A stretch of 64,000 nt of DNA from Suilimivivens sp963618065 (GCA_963618065.1 CAVERH010000011.1:1-64000); one strand, 5' to 3'; numbered from the stretch's first letter, positions 42,537 through 52,540 are shown. Program-made: numbers and translations. Notes: generated from the sequence alone by a model not told the origin.

Positions 42537-43433
42537 ATGAGTGATTTTGAAAAGAAATTTGGCAAATATGCAATTAAGAATCTGTCATTGATCCTGATTA
42601 TGTGTTATGCATGCGGTTATCTCATGAAATGGATCAATCCGGGTTTTTTTACCTATTTATATTTGAATCCGTATGAAATCATTCACCATTTCCAGATCTG
42701 GAGACTGGTGACCTGGCTGATTGTTCCGCCGGACAGCTTTGATTTCTGGACACTGTTAATGCTTTATTTTTACTATTCGATCGGGACGAGCTTAGAGCGG
42801 ACATGGGGAACCTACCGGTATAATGTCTATATCTTTTCCGGTATTCTTTTTACGGCGGCAGGAGCGTTTATTCTTTATGGGGTAAGTTCCCTGCTCGGGG
42901 CACAGAGTCTTGGACTGTGGACGACCGTGGATGGTTATATTACGTATCCGACGATGTTCAGCACCTACTATGTCAACATGTCCATCTTTTTAGCTTATGC
43001 GGCAACCTTCCCGGATTATGAAGTCCTGTTGTTCTTCATCCTGCCGATCAAGGTGAAGTTCCTTGGTATTATTTACGGAGCAATGCTGGTTTACCAGTTC
43101 ATTGTCGGTTATGGAACAGGCTCGGCACTGTTTTATTATAACCTCGGTATCCGCTTTGTGATTACCGCATCCCTTCTTAATTTCGTGGTATTTTTCTTTA
43201 CCAGCCGTAAGAAGGTACGCAGGGGACCGATTAAGATTATCCGACAGCAGGCTGTGAAGCAGCAGCCACGCCATGAAACGAAGAAGAGCAGCGGAATCAC
43301 CCGGCATAAATGTGCGGTCTGCGGAAGAACGGATGAGACGAATCCGGAACTGGAATTCCGTTTCTGCTCGAAGTGTAACGGAAATTATGAATACTGTCAG
43401 GAGCATCTGTTTACCCATACCCATGTGCAGTAG
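42537..43433 (+). CDS. Rhomboid-like membrane protein with C-terminal zinc ribbon
   Basis: A 298-residue membrane protein with about six segments between residues 12 and 225, including the rhomboid-type WRLVTWLIVPP stretch and ERTWGTYRYN. The rhomboid catalytic GxSG and second His are not visible, so it is probably an inactive rhomboid, like derlins. The C-terminus (about 255-298) has CAVCGR, CSKC and a CxxH pair, likely a zinc ribbon. ATG 42537 with AAAGG fits better than the longer frame from 42429. Function unknown; it may bind or guide membrane proteins. Confidence 0.75.
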   Translation: MSDFEKKFGKYAIKNLSLILIMCYACGYLMKWINPGFFTYLYLNPYEIIHHFQIWRLVTWLIVPPDSFDFWTLLMLYFYYSIGTSLERTWGTYRYNVYIFSGILFTAAGAFILYGVSSLLGAQSLGLWTTVDGYITYPTMFSTYYVNMSIFLAYAATFPDYEVLLFFILPIKVKFLGIIYGAMLVYQFIVGYGTGSALFYYNLGIRFVITASLLNFVVFFFTSRKKVRRGPIKIIRQQAVKQQPRHETKKSSGITRHKCAVCGRTDETNPELEFRFCSKCNGNYEYCQEHLFTHTHVQ

Positions 43434-43484
43434 AATGGCTGCGGAACAGTTACGATATTTTAGGCTTGGGAAAGAAGGATCACT

Positions 43485-44126
43485 ATGAATAAAGAAGTAC
43501 TTTTTGCGCAAAAGCTCGGAGAGATCCGGGAGCTTGCAAAAGAACAGGGCAATTACGTGACAAAGGAGCAGGTTGCAGAGGCATTTGCAGAGCTGGAATT
43601 TCAGGAAGACCAGTTCCAGATGGTGTATGACTATCTGACCAGACACAAAATCGGAATTGATGAGCCGGTGGATCTGGATGAATACCTGTCAGAGGAAGAG
43701 GCCGATTACCTCAAAATGTATGAAGAAGAGCTGGCTGAGATGGAATCAGTAACCGATGGACAGCGGGAGGCCATTTTATTAAGTGCGATGGCAGGAGAAA
43801 CGGATGCCCAGAAGCGCCTTGTTGAGATTTATCTGCCACAGGTCATTGAGATTTCGAAGCTTTATACCGGACAGGGCGTTTATATCGAGGATCTGGTCGG
43901 AGAAGGAAATCTGGCTCTTGCACAGGGCGTTACCATGTTGGGGTGTCTGGAACATGCCAGAGAGGCGGAAGGGATGCTCATGAAGATGGTTATGGATGCC
44001 ATGGAAGAACTGATTCAGGAAGATCTGACTGAGAAGGATATTGTGAAGAAAGCCATTGATCAGGAAAAGAAGAAGCAGAAGAACAAGGCAGTGCAGGAAG
44101 AAAAACAGGAGAATACAACGAAATGA
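43485..44126 (+). CDS. Sigma-70 region 1.1/1.2-like protein lacking promoter-binding regions
   Basis: A 213-residue soluble, very acidic protein. Residues about 1-55 resemble sigma region 1.1 (VTKEQVAEAF and YDYLTRHKIGI). Residues about 90-155 resemble the start of region 2 (MAGETDAQKRLVEIYLPQV and IEDLVGEGNLALAQGV). Regions 2.3-2.4, 3 and 4 are missing, and the C-terminus is a Lys/Glu-rich tail. It could bind RNA polymerase as a modulator or be a decoy. AAGGA lies 6 bases upstream of the ATG. The next gene overlaps its stop (ATGA). Confidence 0.7.
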   Translation: MNKEVLFAQKLGEIRELAKEQGNYVTKEQVAEAFAELEFQEDQFQMVYDYLTRHKIGIDEPVDLDEYLSEEEADYLKMYEEELAEMESVTDGQREAILLSAMAGETDAQKRLVEIYLPQVIEISKLYTGQGVYIEDLVGEGNLALAQGVTMLGCLEHAREAEGMLMKMVMDAMEELIQEDLTEKDIVKKAIDQEKKKQKNKAVQEEKQENTTK

Positions 44127-44560
44127 AATTTTTTGAAGGAACTTCAGAATATCAGGATTTTAAATATGTACTGCAGGATACCCGGATGGTATCGCTGGGC
44201 GTGAAATATACCTATGAGGAGCTTCTGCAGGATGAACGGGTGCCGTTTAAGTTTCAGGCGATTGTTTCCCAGTACCTGTTAAAAGAAGCTTCACCGGAGA
44301 CAACGCTTGAGAGTGAATTTTATTACATGGAAAAGGGAACCTTTGTATATGAAACCTACCGGCAGCTGAAAGCAAGAGCCAAGGTACGTACCCAGACCGT
44401 AAAGAAAACGATGACCGGGAAAGAAAAGATTGTTTATAAGGAAGAAATCTGGACGGTGGAGGAGCTGGCTCAGATGAATCTTGCAAAGAAAAAAGCAGCC
44501 GGGCTGATGATAGAAGAGATTGAGTTATCCAAGCTTGGCTTAATGACATTTTCCATCTAA
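44123..44560 (+). CDS. Conserved hypothetical protein paired with the sigma-like protein
   Basis: A 145-residue soluble basic protein of unknown family. It starts MKFFEGTSEYQDFKYVLQDT and has no signal, membrane segment or recognised motif. Overlap with the preceding gene by four bases makes a linked function likely. Not a clear anti-sigma factor by sequence. Confidence 0.6.
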   Translation: MKFFEGTSEYQDFKYVLQDTRMVSLGVKYTYEELLQDERVPFKFQAIVSQYLLKEASPETTLESEFYYMEKGTFVYETYRQLKARAKVRTQTVKKTMTGKEKIVYKEEIWTVEELAQMNLAKKKAAGLMIEEIELSKLGLMTFSI

Positions 44561-44653
44561 CAATAAATTTGAACGTAAAGTAAAACAGGGTGACTGAACA
44601 GTTACAAAACAGGAAATGAATGGGATTAGAAAGAAAACGGAGGGAAGGAAACG

Positions 44654-47584
44654 ATGAAAAGCTTAAAAGGACTTAATCAATACGAGGTAATCGAAGAACG
44701 CCATATCGGGGATCTGAATTCAGACGGTTATCTGTTAAAGCATAAGAAGACCGGAGCGTATGTAACGCTGCTTTTAAATGATGATGAGAATAAGGTATTT
44801 TATATTGGCTTCCGTACACCACCCAAGGACAGCACGGGTGTTGCACACATCTTAGAGCATTCGGTACTGTGCGGATCAAAGGAATTTCCGGTGAAGGATC
44901 CGTTTATCGAACTGGCGAAGGGATCCTTAAACACCTTTTTAAATGCAATGACCTATCCGGACAAGACGGTATATCCGGTGGCAAGCTGCAATGACAAGGA
45001 TTTTAAGAATCTGGTGCATGTCTATCTGGATGCGGTATTCTATCCGAATATTTATAAGGAAGAGAAGATTTTCCGTCAGGAAGGCTGGCACTATGAGATG
45101 GAGGATGTCGATGCGCCGCTTACCATTAACGGAGTAGTTTATAATGAAATGAAGGGAGCTTTTTCTTCGCCGGACGATGTGGTTTCCCGTGAGGTAATGA
45201 ACGGATTATATCCGGATACCACATATGGACTGGAATCCGGTGGAGATCCGGAGGCTATTCCGGAGCTTACCTATGAGGAATTCCTAAAGTTCCACGGCAA
45301 GTATTATCATCCATCGAACAGCCTGATTTATCTGTACGGAAATCTGGATCCGGAAGAATATCTTACGTTTCTGGACGCTAAGTATCTGTCCTCTTACGAG
45401 ACGTTGGAGGTGGATTCGGCAATTCCGTTACAGAAGCCGTTTGAAGAAAAACGCTGCGTGAAGCGGGAATACTCCGTCATGGAAGATGATACAGCAGAAA
45501 ACGAAACTTATCTCACCTATAATATTGCGTTGGGAAGTAGCCTTGACCGGGAACTGTATATTGCAATGGATGTGCTGGTGCATGTACTCTGTTCCGATCC
45601 GGGGTCACCGGTAAAGCAGGCACTCGTGGATGCGGGAATCGGAGATGAGGTCTACAGCTATTCCGAAACCGGTATTGCACAGCCGTATTTTTCCATTACC
45701 GCAAAAAACGCTTCTTCTACGCAGCAGGAGCAGTTTGTATCCATTATTGAAACAGAGCTTCAGAAAATTGTGAAGCAGGGCATCGACAAGAAAGCGCTTC
45801 TCGCAACCTTAAATGAATTCGAATTCCGTTATCGTGAAGCGGATTTCGGCTCTTATCCGAGAGGACTGATGCTTGGCCTGCAGGCACTTGACAGCTGGCT
45901 TTATGACAAAGAGAAGCCATTTATTCATATTGAAGCCAATGATACGCTTGCGTTCTTAAAAGAAAAGATTGAGACTTCCTATTATGAAGATCTGGTACAG
46001 ATGTATTTTATTGATAACCAGCATAAAGCAGTGGTTGTTGTAGAACCGGTACCGGGTCTTACCGGAAAGAAGGAAAAGGAGCTCGCCGATCGTCTGGCTG
46101 CGATGAAAGATCAGATGACAGTGGAAGAGAAGCAGGCGGTTGTGGATACAACAAAAGCACTCCACACTTATCAACAGGAGCCGAGTCCGAAGGAGGATCT
46201 TGCGAAGATACCGCTTCTTAAGAGAGAGGATATGAAGAAGGAGGCTGCGGCTTATGTCAATGAGGTGCGTGGCAGTAAGGAAGCACCTGTTCTGTACCAT
46301 AACATTTTTACGAACGGAATCAGCTATCTGAACCTCGTGTTCGATGCTTCTTATGTACCGGCAAGACTGTTCCCTTATATTGGAATCTTAAAGAGTATTT
46401 TTACCTTAATGGTCGACACGGAGCATTATTCCTACAGTGATCTGTATAATGAAATCCGGATCCATACCGGTGGAACCAAAATGGTATTCAATGTGTATAC
46501 CAATGCCGAAGATATGACGAGATTTAAGCCGACCTTCGAAGCAAGGACGAAGTTTTTGTTTGGAAAGAAGGATAAGGCGGTAGAGCTTTTGGAAGAAATT
46601 CTGATCCGTGCAGATTTCTCGGATACGAAGCGTCTGTATGAAATCCTTGCGGAGTGCAAATCCGATATGCAGGCTTCCATGCAGAGTGCGGGACACAGTC
46701 TGGCAGCAATCCGAGCCATGTCATATTTCTCAAAGACCGCAGCAATTACCGAACAGGTAAACGGAATCCCACAGTATCGTCTGCTTGAGGAGCTTACGAA
46801 GAATTTTGAGGATCGGAAGGAGGAACTGGTTACAAACCTAAAGGAACTTTGCAAATATCTGTTTCGTCCGGAGAACCTGCTGCTGGATTACACCGCACCG
46901 GAAGAAGGCTATGCGGGAATTGAGGAGGCCGTAGACCATCTCCGTAAGAAGCTTTATACTGATGAGATTGTTAAAGAACCTTATGAGCCGGTTCTTGAAA
47001 AGAAGAATGAAGGATTTTTAACCGCCGGACAGATCCAGTATGTATGTCGTGCCGGTAACTTTATTAAAGAAGGACTTCCATATACGGGAGCCTTAAAGGT
47101 GCTTAAGGTAATGATGGGATATGATTATCTCTGGAATCAGGTTCGTGTAGTCGGAGGAGCGTATGGATGTATGTGCAGCTTTTCAAGGAACGGAGATGCA
47201 TACTTTGTTTCCTATCGTGACCCGAACCTTGAAAAAACGATTAAGACCTATGAACAGGCTGCAGATTATATTAAGAACTGTAAGCTGGATGAGCGGGAGG
47301 TGACCCAGTTTATCATCGGGGCAATCAGTGCTCTGGATACACCGATGACTCCGTCTGTGAAGGGGATCTATTCTCTGGGCGGTTACATGACCGGGTTTTC
47401 CATGGAACGATTACAGAAGGAGCGTGATGAGCTGCTTGCGGTCACACCGGAAATCATTCAGGGACTTGGCAGACAGGTTTCAGCCTTTATGAAGCAGGAT
47501 TACATCTGCGTGGTCGGAAATGGTAATAAGTTAAAGGAAAGCAAAGAGCTATTTATGAATATGGAGCAGCTGTTCCGGTCTTAA
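44654..47584 (+). CDS. M16C insulinase-family zinc metallopeptidase (presequence protease-like)
   Basis: A 976-residue peptidase close in size to the PreP/falcilysin group. The inverted zinc motif is HILEH (about residues 65-69) with the third ligand Glu in NEMKGAF further on (about 160). The chain holds four repeated M16-type domains that close around small peptides. No signal peptide, so it should degrade peptides in the cytosol. GGAGG is about 10 bases ahead of the ATG. Upstream at 44594-44605 is a stray CTGAACAGTTAC, an end-type sequence of the palindromic repeats. Confidence 0.9.
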   Translation: MKSLKGLNQYEVIEERHIGDLNSDGYLLKHKKTGAYVTLLLNDDENKVFYIGFRTPPKDSTGVAHILEHSVLCGSKEFPVKDPFIELAKGSLNTFLNAMTYPDKTVYPVASCNDKDFKNLVHVYLDAVFYPNIYKEEKIFRQEGWHYEMEDVDAPLTINGVVYNEMKGAFSSPDDVVSREVMNGLYPDTTYGLESGGDPEAIPELTYEEFLKFHGKYYHPSNSLIYLYGNLDPEEYLTFLDAKYLSSYETLEVDSAIPLQKPFEEKRCVKREYSVMEDDTAENETYLTYNIALGSSLDRELYIAMDVLVHVLCSDPGSPVKQALVDAGIGDEVYSYSETGIAQPYFSITAKNASSTQQEQFVSIIETELQKIVKQGIDKKALLATLNEFEFRYREADFGSYPRGLMLGLQALDSWLYDKEKPFIHIEANDTLAFLKEKIETSYYEDLVQMYFIDNQHKAVVVVEPVPGLTGKKEKELADRLAAMKDQMTVEEKQAVVDTTKALHTYQQEPSPKEDLAKIPLLKREDMKKEAAAYVNEVRGSKEAPVLYHNIFTNGISYLNLVFDASYVPARLFPYIGILKSIFTLMVDTEHYSYSDLYNEIRIHTGGTKMVFNVYTNAEDMTRFKPTFEARTKFLFGKKDKAVELLEEILIRADFSDTKRLYEILAECKSDMQASMQSAGHSLAAIRAMSYFSKTAAITEQVNGIPQYRLLEELTKNFEDRKEELVTNLKELCKYLFRPENLLLDYTAPEEGYAGIEEAVDHLRKKLYTDEIVKEPYEPVLEKKNEGFLTAGQIQYVCRAGNFIKEGLPYTGALKVLKVMMGYDYLWNQVRVVGGAYGCMCSFSRNGDAYFVSYRDPNLEKTIKTYEQAADYIKNCKLDEREVTQFIIGAISALDTPMTPSVKGIYSLGGYMTGFSMERLQKERDELLAVTPEIIQGLGRQVSAFMKQDYICVVGNGNKLKESKELFMNMEQLFRS

Positions 47585-47647
47585 GGAACAGCTTCGTGCA
47601 TAGGATAAGAGAGATGTTCTTGTCAGAAACGAGGGAGGATGAGAAGG

Positions 47648-48712
47648 ATGAGAAAAAAGATAACGTGGCGTTATGTTGTTTTAGCAGGACTTATGGTAGT
47701 AGGATTAACTGGCTGCGGAGCCTCTTCAAGGGGGGCGCAGACGGAAGCTGCAGTGACAGATTCTGCTTATGCAGGTGATGATCTGTACAGTTATGACAAT
47801 AGTTATGAGGAAGCAGCAAGTGAAGACTATGACAGTGCCGCCAGTTCCACAGACACTGTAGAACAGGTACAGGATACCAGCCGCAAGCTGATTAAAAATG
47901 TCGATATGTCCGTAGAGACCGAAGAGTTTGATACCCTTCTTGCCAATGTGGAAAGAAGAATCGAAGCGCTTGGCGGTTATATTGAGACCAGTAATGTCTA
48001 TAACGGAAGTGCGTATAACAGCTACAGCAATCTTCGCGATGCTAATATTACGGCACGGATTCCGGCAGAGAAGCTGGACGAATTCCTGTCTCTTGTTTCT
48101 GAATCCTCGAATGTGATCAGCAAGAACGAGAACGTGACGGATGTGACCCTGCAGTATGTGGATATGCAGAGTCATAAGGAGGCACTGCAGACCGAACAGC
48201 AGCGGTTATTAGAGCTTCTCGAGCAGGCAGAAAGCATTGACGATATCATCACGCTGGAAAGCCGTCTTTCGGATGTACGTTATCAGATTGAAAGCATGGA
48301 ATCTCAGCTTCGCACCTTCGACAATCAGGTATCCTACAGCACCGTTTATCTGTATATTGACGAAGTAAAGACCTATACTCCGGCAGCGGAACAGACACGC
48401 CTTCAGAGGATGACAAGCGGATTTGTAAACAGCCTTAAGGAAATCGGAAACGGCTTTCTTGATTTCTGCGTTGGATTTGTGGTTGCCCTTCCATACCTTG
48501 TTGTCTGGGCCGTGATAATTATTGTGGTCATTCTGCTTATCCGGTTGATTGTAAAAAAATCAAAGAAGAGCAGAGAGAAAAGAGCCTTAAAGCAGCAGAT
48601 CAAGGAGCAGGAACGCCAGGCTGCCTATGAAGCACATCTTAAGAATATGAATAAAGAAAAAGAGCAGGAAGCAAATGCAGAAAATAGTCAGGTACAGGAA
48701 AAGAAGGAGTAA
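47648..48712 (+). CDS. DUF4349 lipoprotein
   Basis: About 354 residues. A lipoprotein signal ends in lipobox LTGC (Cys near 23). A Ser/Tyr/Glu-rich linker follows, then the DUF4349 domain (about 75-240) with a coiled coil (about 170-215), and a membrane segment at about 270-300 with a basic tail. It should sit on the outer face of the membrane, anchored twice. ATG 47648 is chosen over 47639 because the GGGAGG would touch the earlier ATG. Era follows within 2 bases. Confidence 0.8.
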   Translation: MRKKITWRYVVLAGLMVVGLTGCGASSRGAQTEAAVTDSAYAGDDLYSYDNSYEEAASEDYDSAASSTDTVEQVQDTSRKLIKNVDMSVETEEFDTLLANVERRIEALGGYIETSNVYNGSAYNSYSNLRDANITARIPAEKLDEFLSLVSESSNVISKNENVTDVTLQYVDMQSHKEALQTEQQRLLELLEQAESIDDIITLESRLSDVRYQIESMESQLRTFDNQVSYSTVYLYIDEVKTYTPAAEQTRLQRMTSGFVNSLKEIGNGFLDFCVGFVVALPYLVVWAVIIIVVILLIRLIVKKSKKSREKRALKQQIKEQERQAAYEAHLKNMNKEKEQEANAENSQVQEKKE

Positions 48713-48714
48713 CC

Positions 48715-49629
48715 ATGAAGGAGAATTACAAGTCCGGATTCGCCACGCTGATCGGAAGACCCAACGTTGGAAAATCCACATTGATGAATTGCCTGATCGG
48801 ACAGAAAATTGCGATCACATCAAGTAAGCCGCAGACCACCAGAAACCGGATCCAGACCGTGTATACCTCACAGGAGGGTCAGATCGTCTTCGTGGATACA
48901 CCGGGAATCCATAAGGCGAAGAATAAGCTTGGTGATTATATGGTGAACATTGCAACGCGCTCACTAAAGGATGTGGATGTTGTACTCTGGCTTGTGGAGC
49001 CGACGAACTTTATCGGAGCAGGAGAAAAGAATATCATCGAGCAGCTCAAAGGAATAAAAACTCCGGTAATCCTTGTCATCAACAAGATTGATACGGTGAA
49101 AAAGGAGGAACTGTTCGGCTTTATTGATACCTATCGGAAGGAGATGGACTTTCAGGAGATTGTTCCGGTATCCGCTTTAAAACAGGAAAACACGGAAGAA
49201 CTCATTAAGTGCATTATGAAATATCTGCCGTACGGATCTGCCTTTTACGATGAGGATACGATTACCGACCAGCCGCAACGTCAGATCGTGGCAGAACTCA
49301 TCCGTGAAAAGGCATTACGGTGCCTCGATGAAGAGATTCCACATGGAATTGCCGTAACCATCGAGAAGATGAAGTGGCGTAAAGGCAGTAAGGGAACGAT
49401 CGTGGATATTGAAGCCACCATTATCTGTGAACGGGAATCCCACAAGGGAATCATCATCGGAAAGCAGGGATCGATGCTTCGCAGGATCGGCCAGTCTGCA
49501 CGCCGGGATATTGAGGAGATGCTGGAAGAAAAGGTAAATCTGCAGCTCTGGGTGAAGGTCCGCAAGGACTGGAGAGACAGCGATCTGCTTCTCAAAAATT
49601 ACGGATATAATCCGAAAGATAACGAATAG
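48715..49629 (+). CDS. era: GTPase Era
   Basis: A 304-residue Ras-like GTPase required for 16S rRNA maturation and 30S assembly. G1 is GRPNVGKST, G3 DTPG, G4 NKID. The C-terminal KH domain has IIIGKQGSMLRRIG. Length is standard. AAGGAG spans the end of the upstream lipoprotein gene. The order era-yqzL-recO is conserved in Firmicutes, supporting the identification. Confidence 0.95.
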   Translation: MKENYKSGFATLIGRPNVGKSTLMNCLIGQKIAITSSKPQTTRNRIQTVYTSQEGQIVFVDTPGIHKAKNKLGDYMVNIATRSLKDVDVVLWLVEPTNFIGAGEKNIIEQLKGIKTPVILVINKIDTVKKEELFGFIDTYRKEMDFQEIVPVSALKQENTEELIKCIMKYLPYGSAFYDEDTITDQPQRQIVAELIREKALRCLDEEIPHGIAVTIEKMKWRKGSKGTIVDIEATIICERESHKGIIIGKQGSMLRRIGQSARRDIEEMLEEKVNLQLWVKVRKDWRDSDLLLKNYGYNPKDNE

Positions 49630-49681
49630 AAAATGTCAAACTGTAAACCCTAATCGCAGAAGACGATTTAGGGGGCACAGG

Positions 49682-49867
49682 ATGAAAAACGTAAATTACT
49701 GGGATCAGTTTTTAAACACAGGAAAGATCGAAGATTATCTGGCTTACCGGAAGAAAGCTTCCGAAAAAGCCGGAAAACAGCAGGGAGAAGGAGCTGAAAC
49801 TCATGCAGGAACCGGTCAGGGTTACAGGGATGGTACTCGAGGCATCACCTGTAGGAGAGACGGATAG
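49682..49867 (+). CDS. YqzL-like small protein
   Basis: A 61-codon gene between era and recO. The N-terminal segment NYWDQFLNTGKIEDYLAYR fits the Bacillus YqzL pattern (W..F..TG.I..YLL.K) and the gene sits in the same position. Function unknown. A GGGGGCACAGG site precedes the ATG. Its 3' half, after about residue 35, overlaps the recO start by 65 bases in another frame, so only the first part may be constrained. Confidence 0.6.
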   Translation: MKNVNYWDQFLNTGKIEDYLAYRKKASEKAGKQQGEGAETHAGTGQGYRDGTRGITCRRDG

Positions 49868-50459
49868 AAGAGTGGTTCTGTTAACAAAAGAAAGAGGCAA
49901 AATTTCGGCATTTGCCAGAGGGGCGCGCAAGCAGGGGAGCAGGCTGATGGCAGCCACCAATCCATTCTGCTTCGGTGAATTTGTGCTCTTCGAGGGCAGA
50001 AACTCCTACTCTTTAAATGAGGCTGTGATCAAAAATTATTTTGAAGATATGCGGACGCATTTTGAAGAAGCCTGTTACGGTATGTACTTTTTGGAATTGA
50101 TGGATTACTATACAAGAGAAAATAACGATGAAAAGGCGATGCTTCTGCTCCTTTACCAATCCTTACGTGCATTGCTGCATGAGGCCTATGATAACAAGCT
50201 GGTAAGATACATATTTGAAATTAAGGCGGTCGTGTTAAACGGCGAATACCCGGGACTTCCTAAGAATAAGGACTATGAAGAGTCCACACAATATGCTTTG
50301 CAGTATATTGCAGACAGCAGCATGGAAAAGCTGTATTCGTTTAAGGTTTCGGATGAAGTTTTAAAAGAACTTGAGGAAATTGCAGGGATTTATCAGAGAA
50401 GATTTGTGGATCGGAAAATGAAAAGCCTTGAAATCCTTGAGGGACTCATATATAATTGA
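49803..50459 (+). CDS. recO: DNA repair protein RecO
   Basis: A 218-residue RecO, slightly short. The N-terminal OB fold (1-80) contains GMVLEASPVGETDRRVVLLT and FARGARK; the rest is helical. RecO with RecR loads RecA onto SSB-coated DNA. No zinc Cys cluster is seen, unlike E. coli-type zinc forms. The start ATG lies inside the yqzL reading region with GGAGCTG upstream. Confidence 0.9.
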   Translation: MQEPVRVTGMVLEASPVGETDRRVVLLTKERGKISAFARGARKQGSRLMAATNPFCFGEFVLFEGRNSYSLNEAVIKNYFEDMRTHFEEACYGMYFLELMDYYTRENNDEKAMLLLLYQSLRALLHEAYDNKLVRYIFEIKAVVLNGEYPGLPKNKDYEESTQYALQYIADSSMEKLYSFKVSDEVLKELEEIAGIYQRRFVDRKMKSLEILEGLIYN

Positions 50460-50497
50460 TGGGGTAAATTCTTCCGAAAGAGGAGAAGAGGATTTTT

Positions 50498-51133
50498 ATG
50501 AGGAAAAATTATCAATGTGTGAAGCACTTTTTCGCATGCGTTCTGTGTGCTGCTTTTGCAGTGTGCGCAATGACGGCATGCGGGAACACCACGGACGCAG
50601 AAGGATCCGTGATTACGGTTTCTAAGGACGGAACAGTAACTGATACGATCCGCGAGCTGTTTGACCAGGATTATTACAGCCAGCAGGAATTGCAGGATGA
50701 GGTTTTAAAGGCTGTAGCCTCTTATAATTCCAGAATGGGAAACGAAGCTGTTACGGTATCGAAGGTCGAGGTGAACGACGGTGTTACGGATGTGGAGATG
50801 AAATACCAGAGTGCCGATGATTATGCAGCCTTTAACGGGGAAACATTTTTTGTCGGAACTCCGGCACAGGCAAGGCTCGCAGGCTTTGACTTAAACAAAG
50901 TCTATACGGCAGTTTCTGATCCGGAAAAGACCATGGGCATGGCAGAGCTTTTTAATACGGACGGGGTTCTGGTACTGATCACGGATACCACGCAGACGGT
51001 AGTAATGAGCCGCAAGATCCTTTATATTTCAGATGGCGTGGAGGTTTCGGATCATGCGAAAGCATTCCGCGTACAGAGTGATGATAATGATCAGATTTCC
51101 AAGGAAATTTGTGTAATATTTAAAGAAAAATAA
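50498..51133 (+). CDS. Hypothetical lipoprotein
   Basis: A 211-residue protein with a lipoprotein signal (lipobox MTAC, Cys near 28), otherwise of unknown family. The mature part has a mixed fold, no repeats and no catalytic motif. AGAGGAAGAGGA precedes the ATG. It lies between recO and glyS on the same strand. The signal and position suggest an exported, membrane-anchored protein; nothing more can be said. Confidence 0.65.
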   Translation: MRKNYQCVKHFFACVLCAAFAVCAMTACGNTTDAEGSVITVSKDGTVTDTIRELFDQDYYSQQELQDEVLKAVASYNSRMGNEAVTVSKVEVNDGVTDVEMKYQSADDYAAFNGETFFVGTPAQARLAGFDLNKVYTAVSDPEKTMGMAELFNTDGVLVLITDTTQTVVMSRKILYISDGVEVSDHAKAFRVQSDDNDQISKEICVIFKEK

Positions 51134-51151
51134 CGAGAGGTAGATGGAACA

Positions 51152-52540
51152 ATGGAAAAGACAATGGAAAAAATCGTAGCATTGGCAAAGGCAAGAGGAT
51201 TTGTATATCCCGGATCCGAGATCTACGGAGGTCTTGCCAACACATGGGATTATGGGAATCTCGGTGTGGAATTAAAGAACAATGTGAAGAGAGCATGGTG
51301 GCAGAAGTTCGTTATGGAAAATCCCTATAACGTTGGTGTTGACTGTGCCATCTTAATGAATCCCCAGACATGGGTAGCTTCCGGACATCTGGGAGGTTTT
51401 TCCGATCCTCTGATGGATTGTAAGGAATGTCACGAGCGTTTCCGTGCAGATAAGCTGATCGAGGACTTCGCAGAAGAGAACGGAATTACACTTAAGAAAC
51501 CCATTGATGCTTTTTCCCAGGAAGAAATGAAGAACTTCATTGAAGAACACAATGTTCCCTGCCCGACCTGTGGCAAGCATAACTTTACCGATATCAGACA
51601 GTTCAATCTGATGTTCAAGACCTTTCAGGGTGTAACCGAGGATGCGAAGAACACCGTATACCTTCGTCCGGAAACTGCACAGGGTATTTTCGTGAACTTT
51701 AAGAATGTACAGAGAACCTCCCGTAAGAAGATCCCGTTCGGTATCGGACAGATCGGTAAGTCCTTCCGTAATGAAATTACTCCCGGTAACTTTACGTTCC
51801 GTACCAGAGAGTTTGAGCAGATGGAATTGGAGTTCTTCTGCGAGCCGGGAACAGACCTTGAATGGTTTCAGTACTGGAGAGCATTCTGTCGTGACTGGCT
51901 GTTAAGCTTAGGTATTAAGGAAGATGAAATGAGACTTCGTGACCACGCACCCGAAGAGCTTTGCTTCTATTCCAAGGGTACGACCGATATTGAATTCCTT
52001 TTTCCGTTCGGATGGGGCGAATTATGGGGAATCGCAGACAGAACAGATTACGATTTAACCCAGCATCAGAATGTATCCGGTGAGGATATGAGCTATTTTG
52101 ATGATAGTAAGAATGAACGTTACGTTCCTTATGTTGTAGAACCGTCTCTTGGAGCAGACCGTGTGGTACTGGCTTTCCTTTGTGCAGCTTATGATGAAGA
52201 GGAGATTGGAGAAGGAGATGTGCGTACTGTACTTCATTTCCATCCGGCACTTGCACCTGTGAAGATTGGTGTGCTTCCTCTTTCCAAGAAGCTGAATGAG
52301 GGCGCAGAGAAGATCTATGCACAGCTTTCCAGAAAGTATAACTGTGAATTTGATGACAGAGGAAACATTGGCAAGCGTTACCGCAGACAGGATGAAATTG
52401 GAACTCCGTTCTGTATTACATACGACTTTGATTCCGAAAACGACAATTGCGTGACCGTCCGTTTCCGTGACTCCATGGAGCAGGAGCGTATTGCAATTGC
52501 AGATCTGGATGCTTACTTTGCAGATAAGTTTACATTTTAA
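51152..52540 (+). CDS. glyS: Glycyl-tRNA synthetase, dimeric (alpha2) type
   Basis: A 462-residue class II synthetase. Zinc-binding Cys pairs appear in CKECHER (about 89-95) and CPTCGKH (about 135-141). Motif 2 includes FRNEITPG, and FGWGE is the glycine-specific region before the anticodon-binding domain (from about 355). It charges tRNA-Gly. ATG 51152 is used; a second ATG five codons in is possible. AGAGGT lies 10 bases upstream. No T-box is seen in the short leader. Confidence 0.93.
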   Translation: MEKTMEKIVALAKARGFVYPGSEIYGGLANTWDYGNLGVELKNNVKRAWWQKFVMENPYNVGVDCAILMNPQTWVASGHLGGFSDPLMDCKECHERFRADKLIEDFAEENGITLKKPIDAFSQEEMKNFIEEHNVPCPTCGKHNFTDIRQFNLMFKTFQGVTEDAKNTVYLRPETAQGIFVNFKNVQRTSRKKIPFGIGQIGKSFRNEITPGNFTFRTREFEQMELEFFCEPGTDLEWFQYWRAFCRDWLLSLGIKEDEMRLRDHAPEELCFYSKGTTDIEFLFPFGWGELWGIADRTDYDLTQHQNVSGEDMSYFDDSKNERYVPYVVEPSLGADRVVLAFLCAAYDEEEIGEGDVRTVLHFHPALAPVKIGVLPLSKKLNEGAEKIYAQLSRKYNCEFDDRGNIGKRYRRQDEIGTPFCITYDFDSENDNCVTVRFRDSMEQERIAIADLDAYFADKFTF

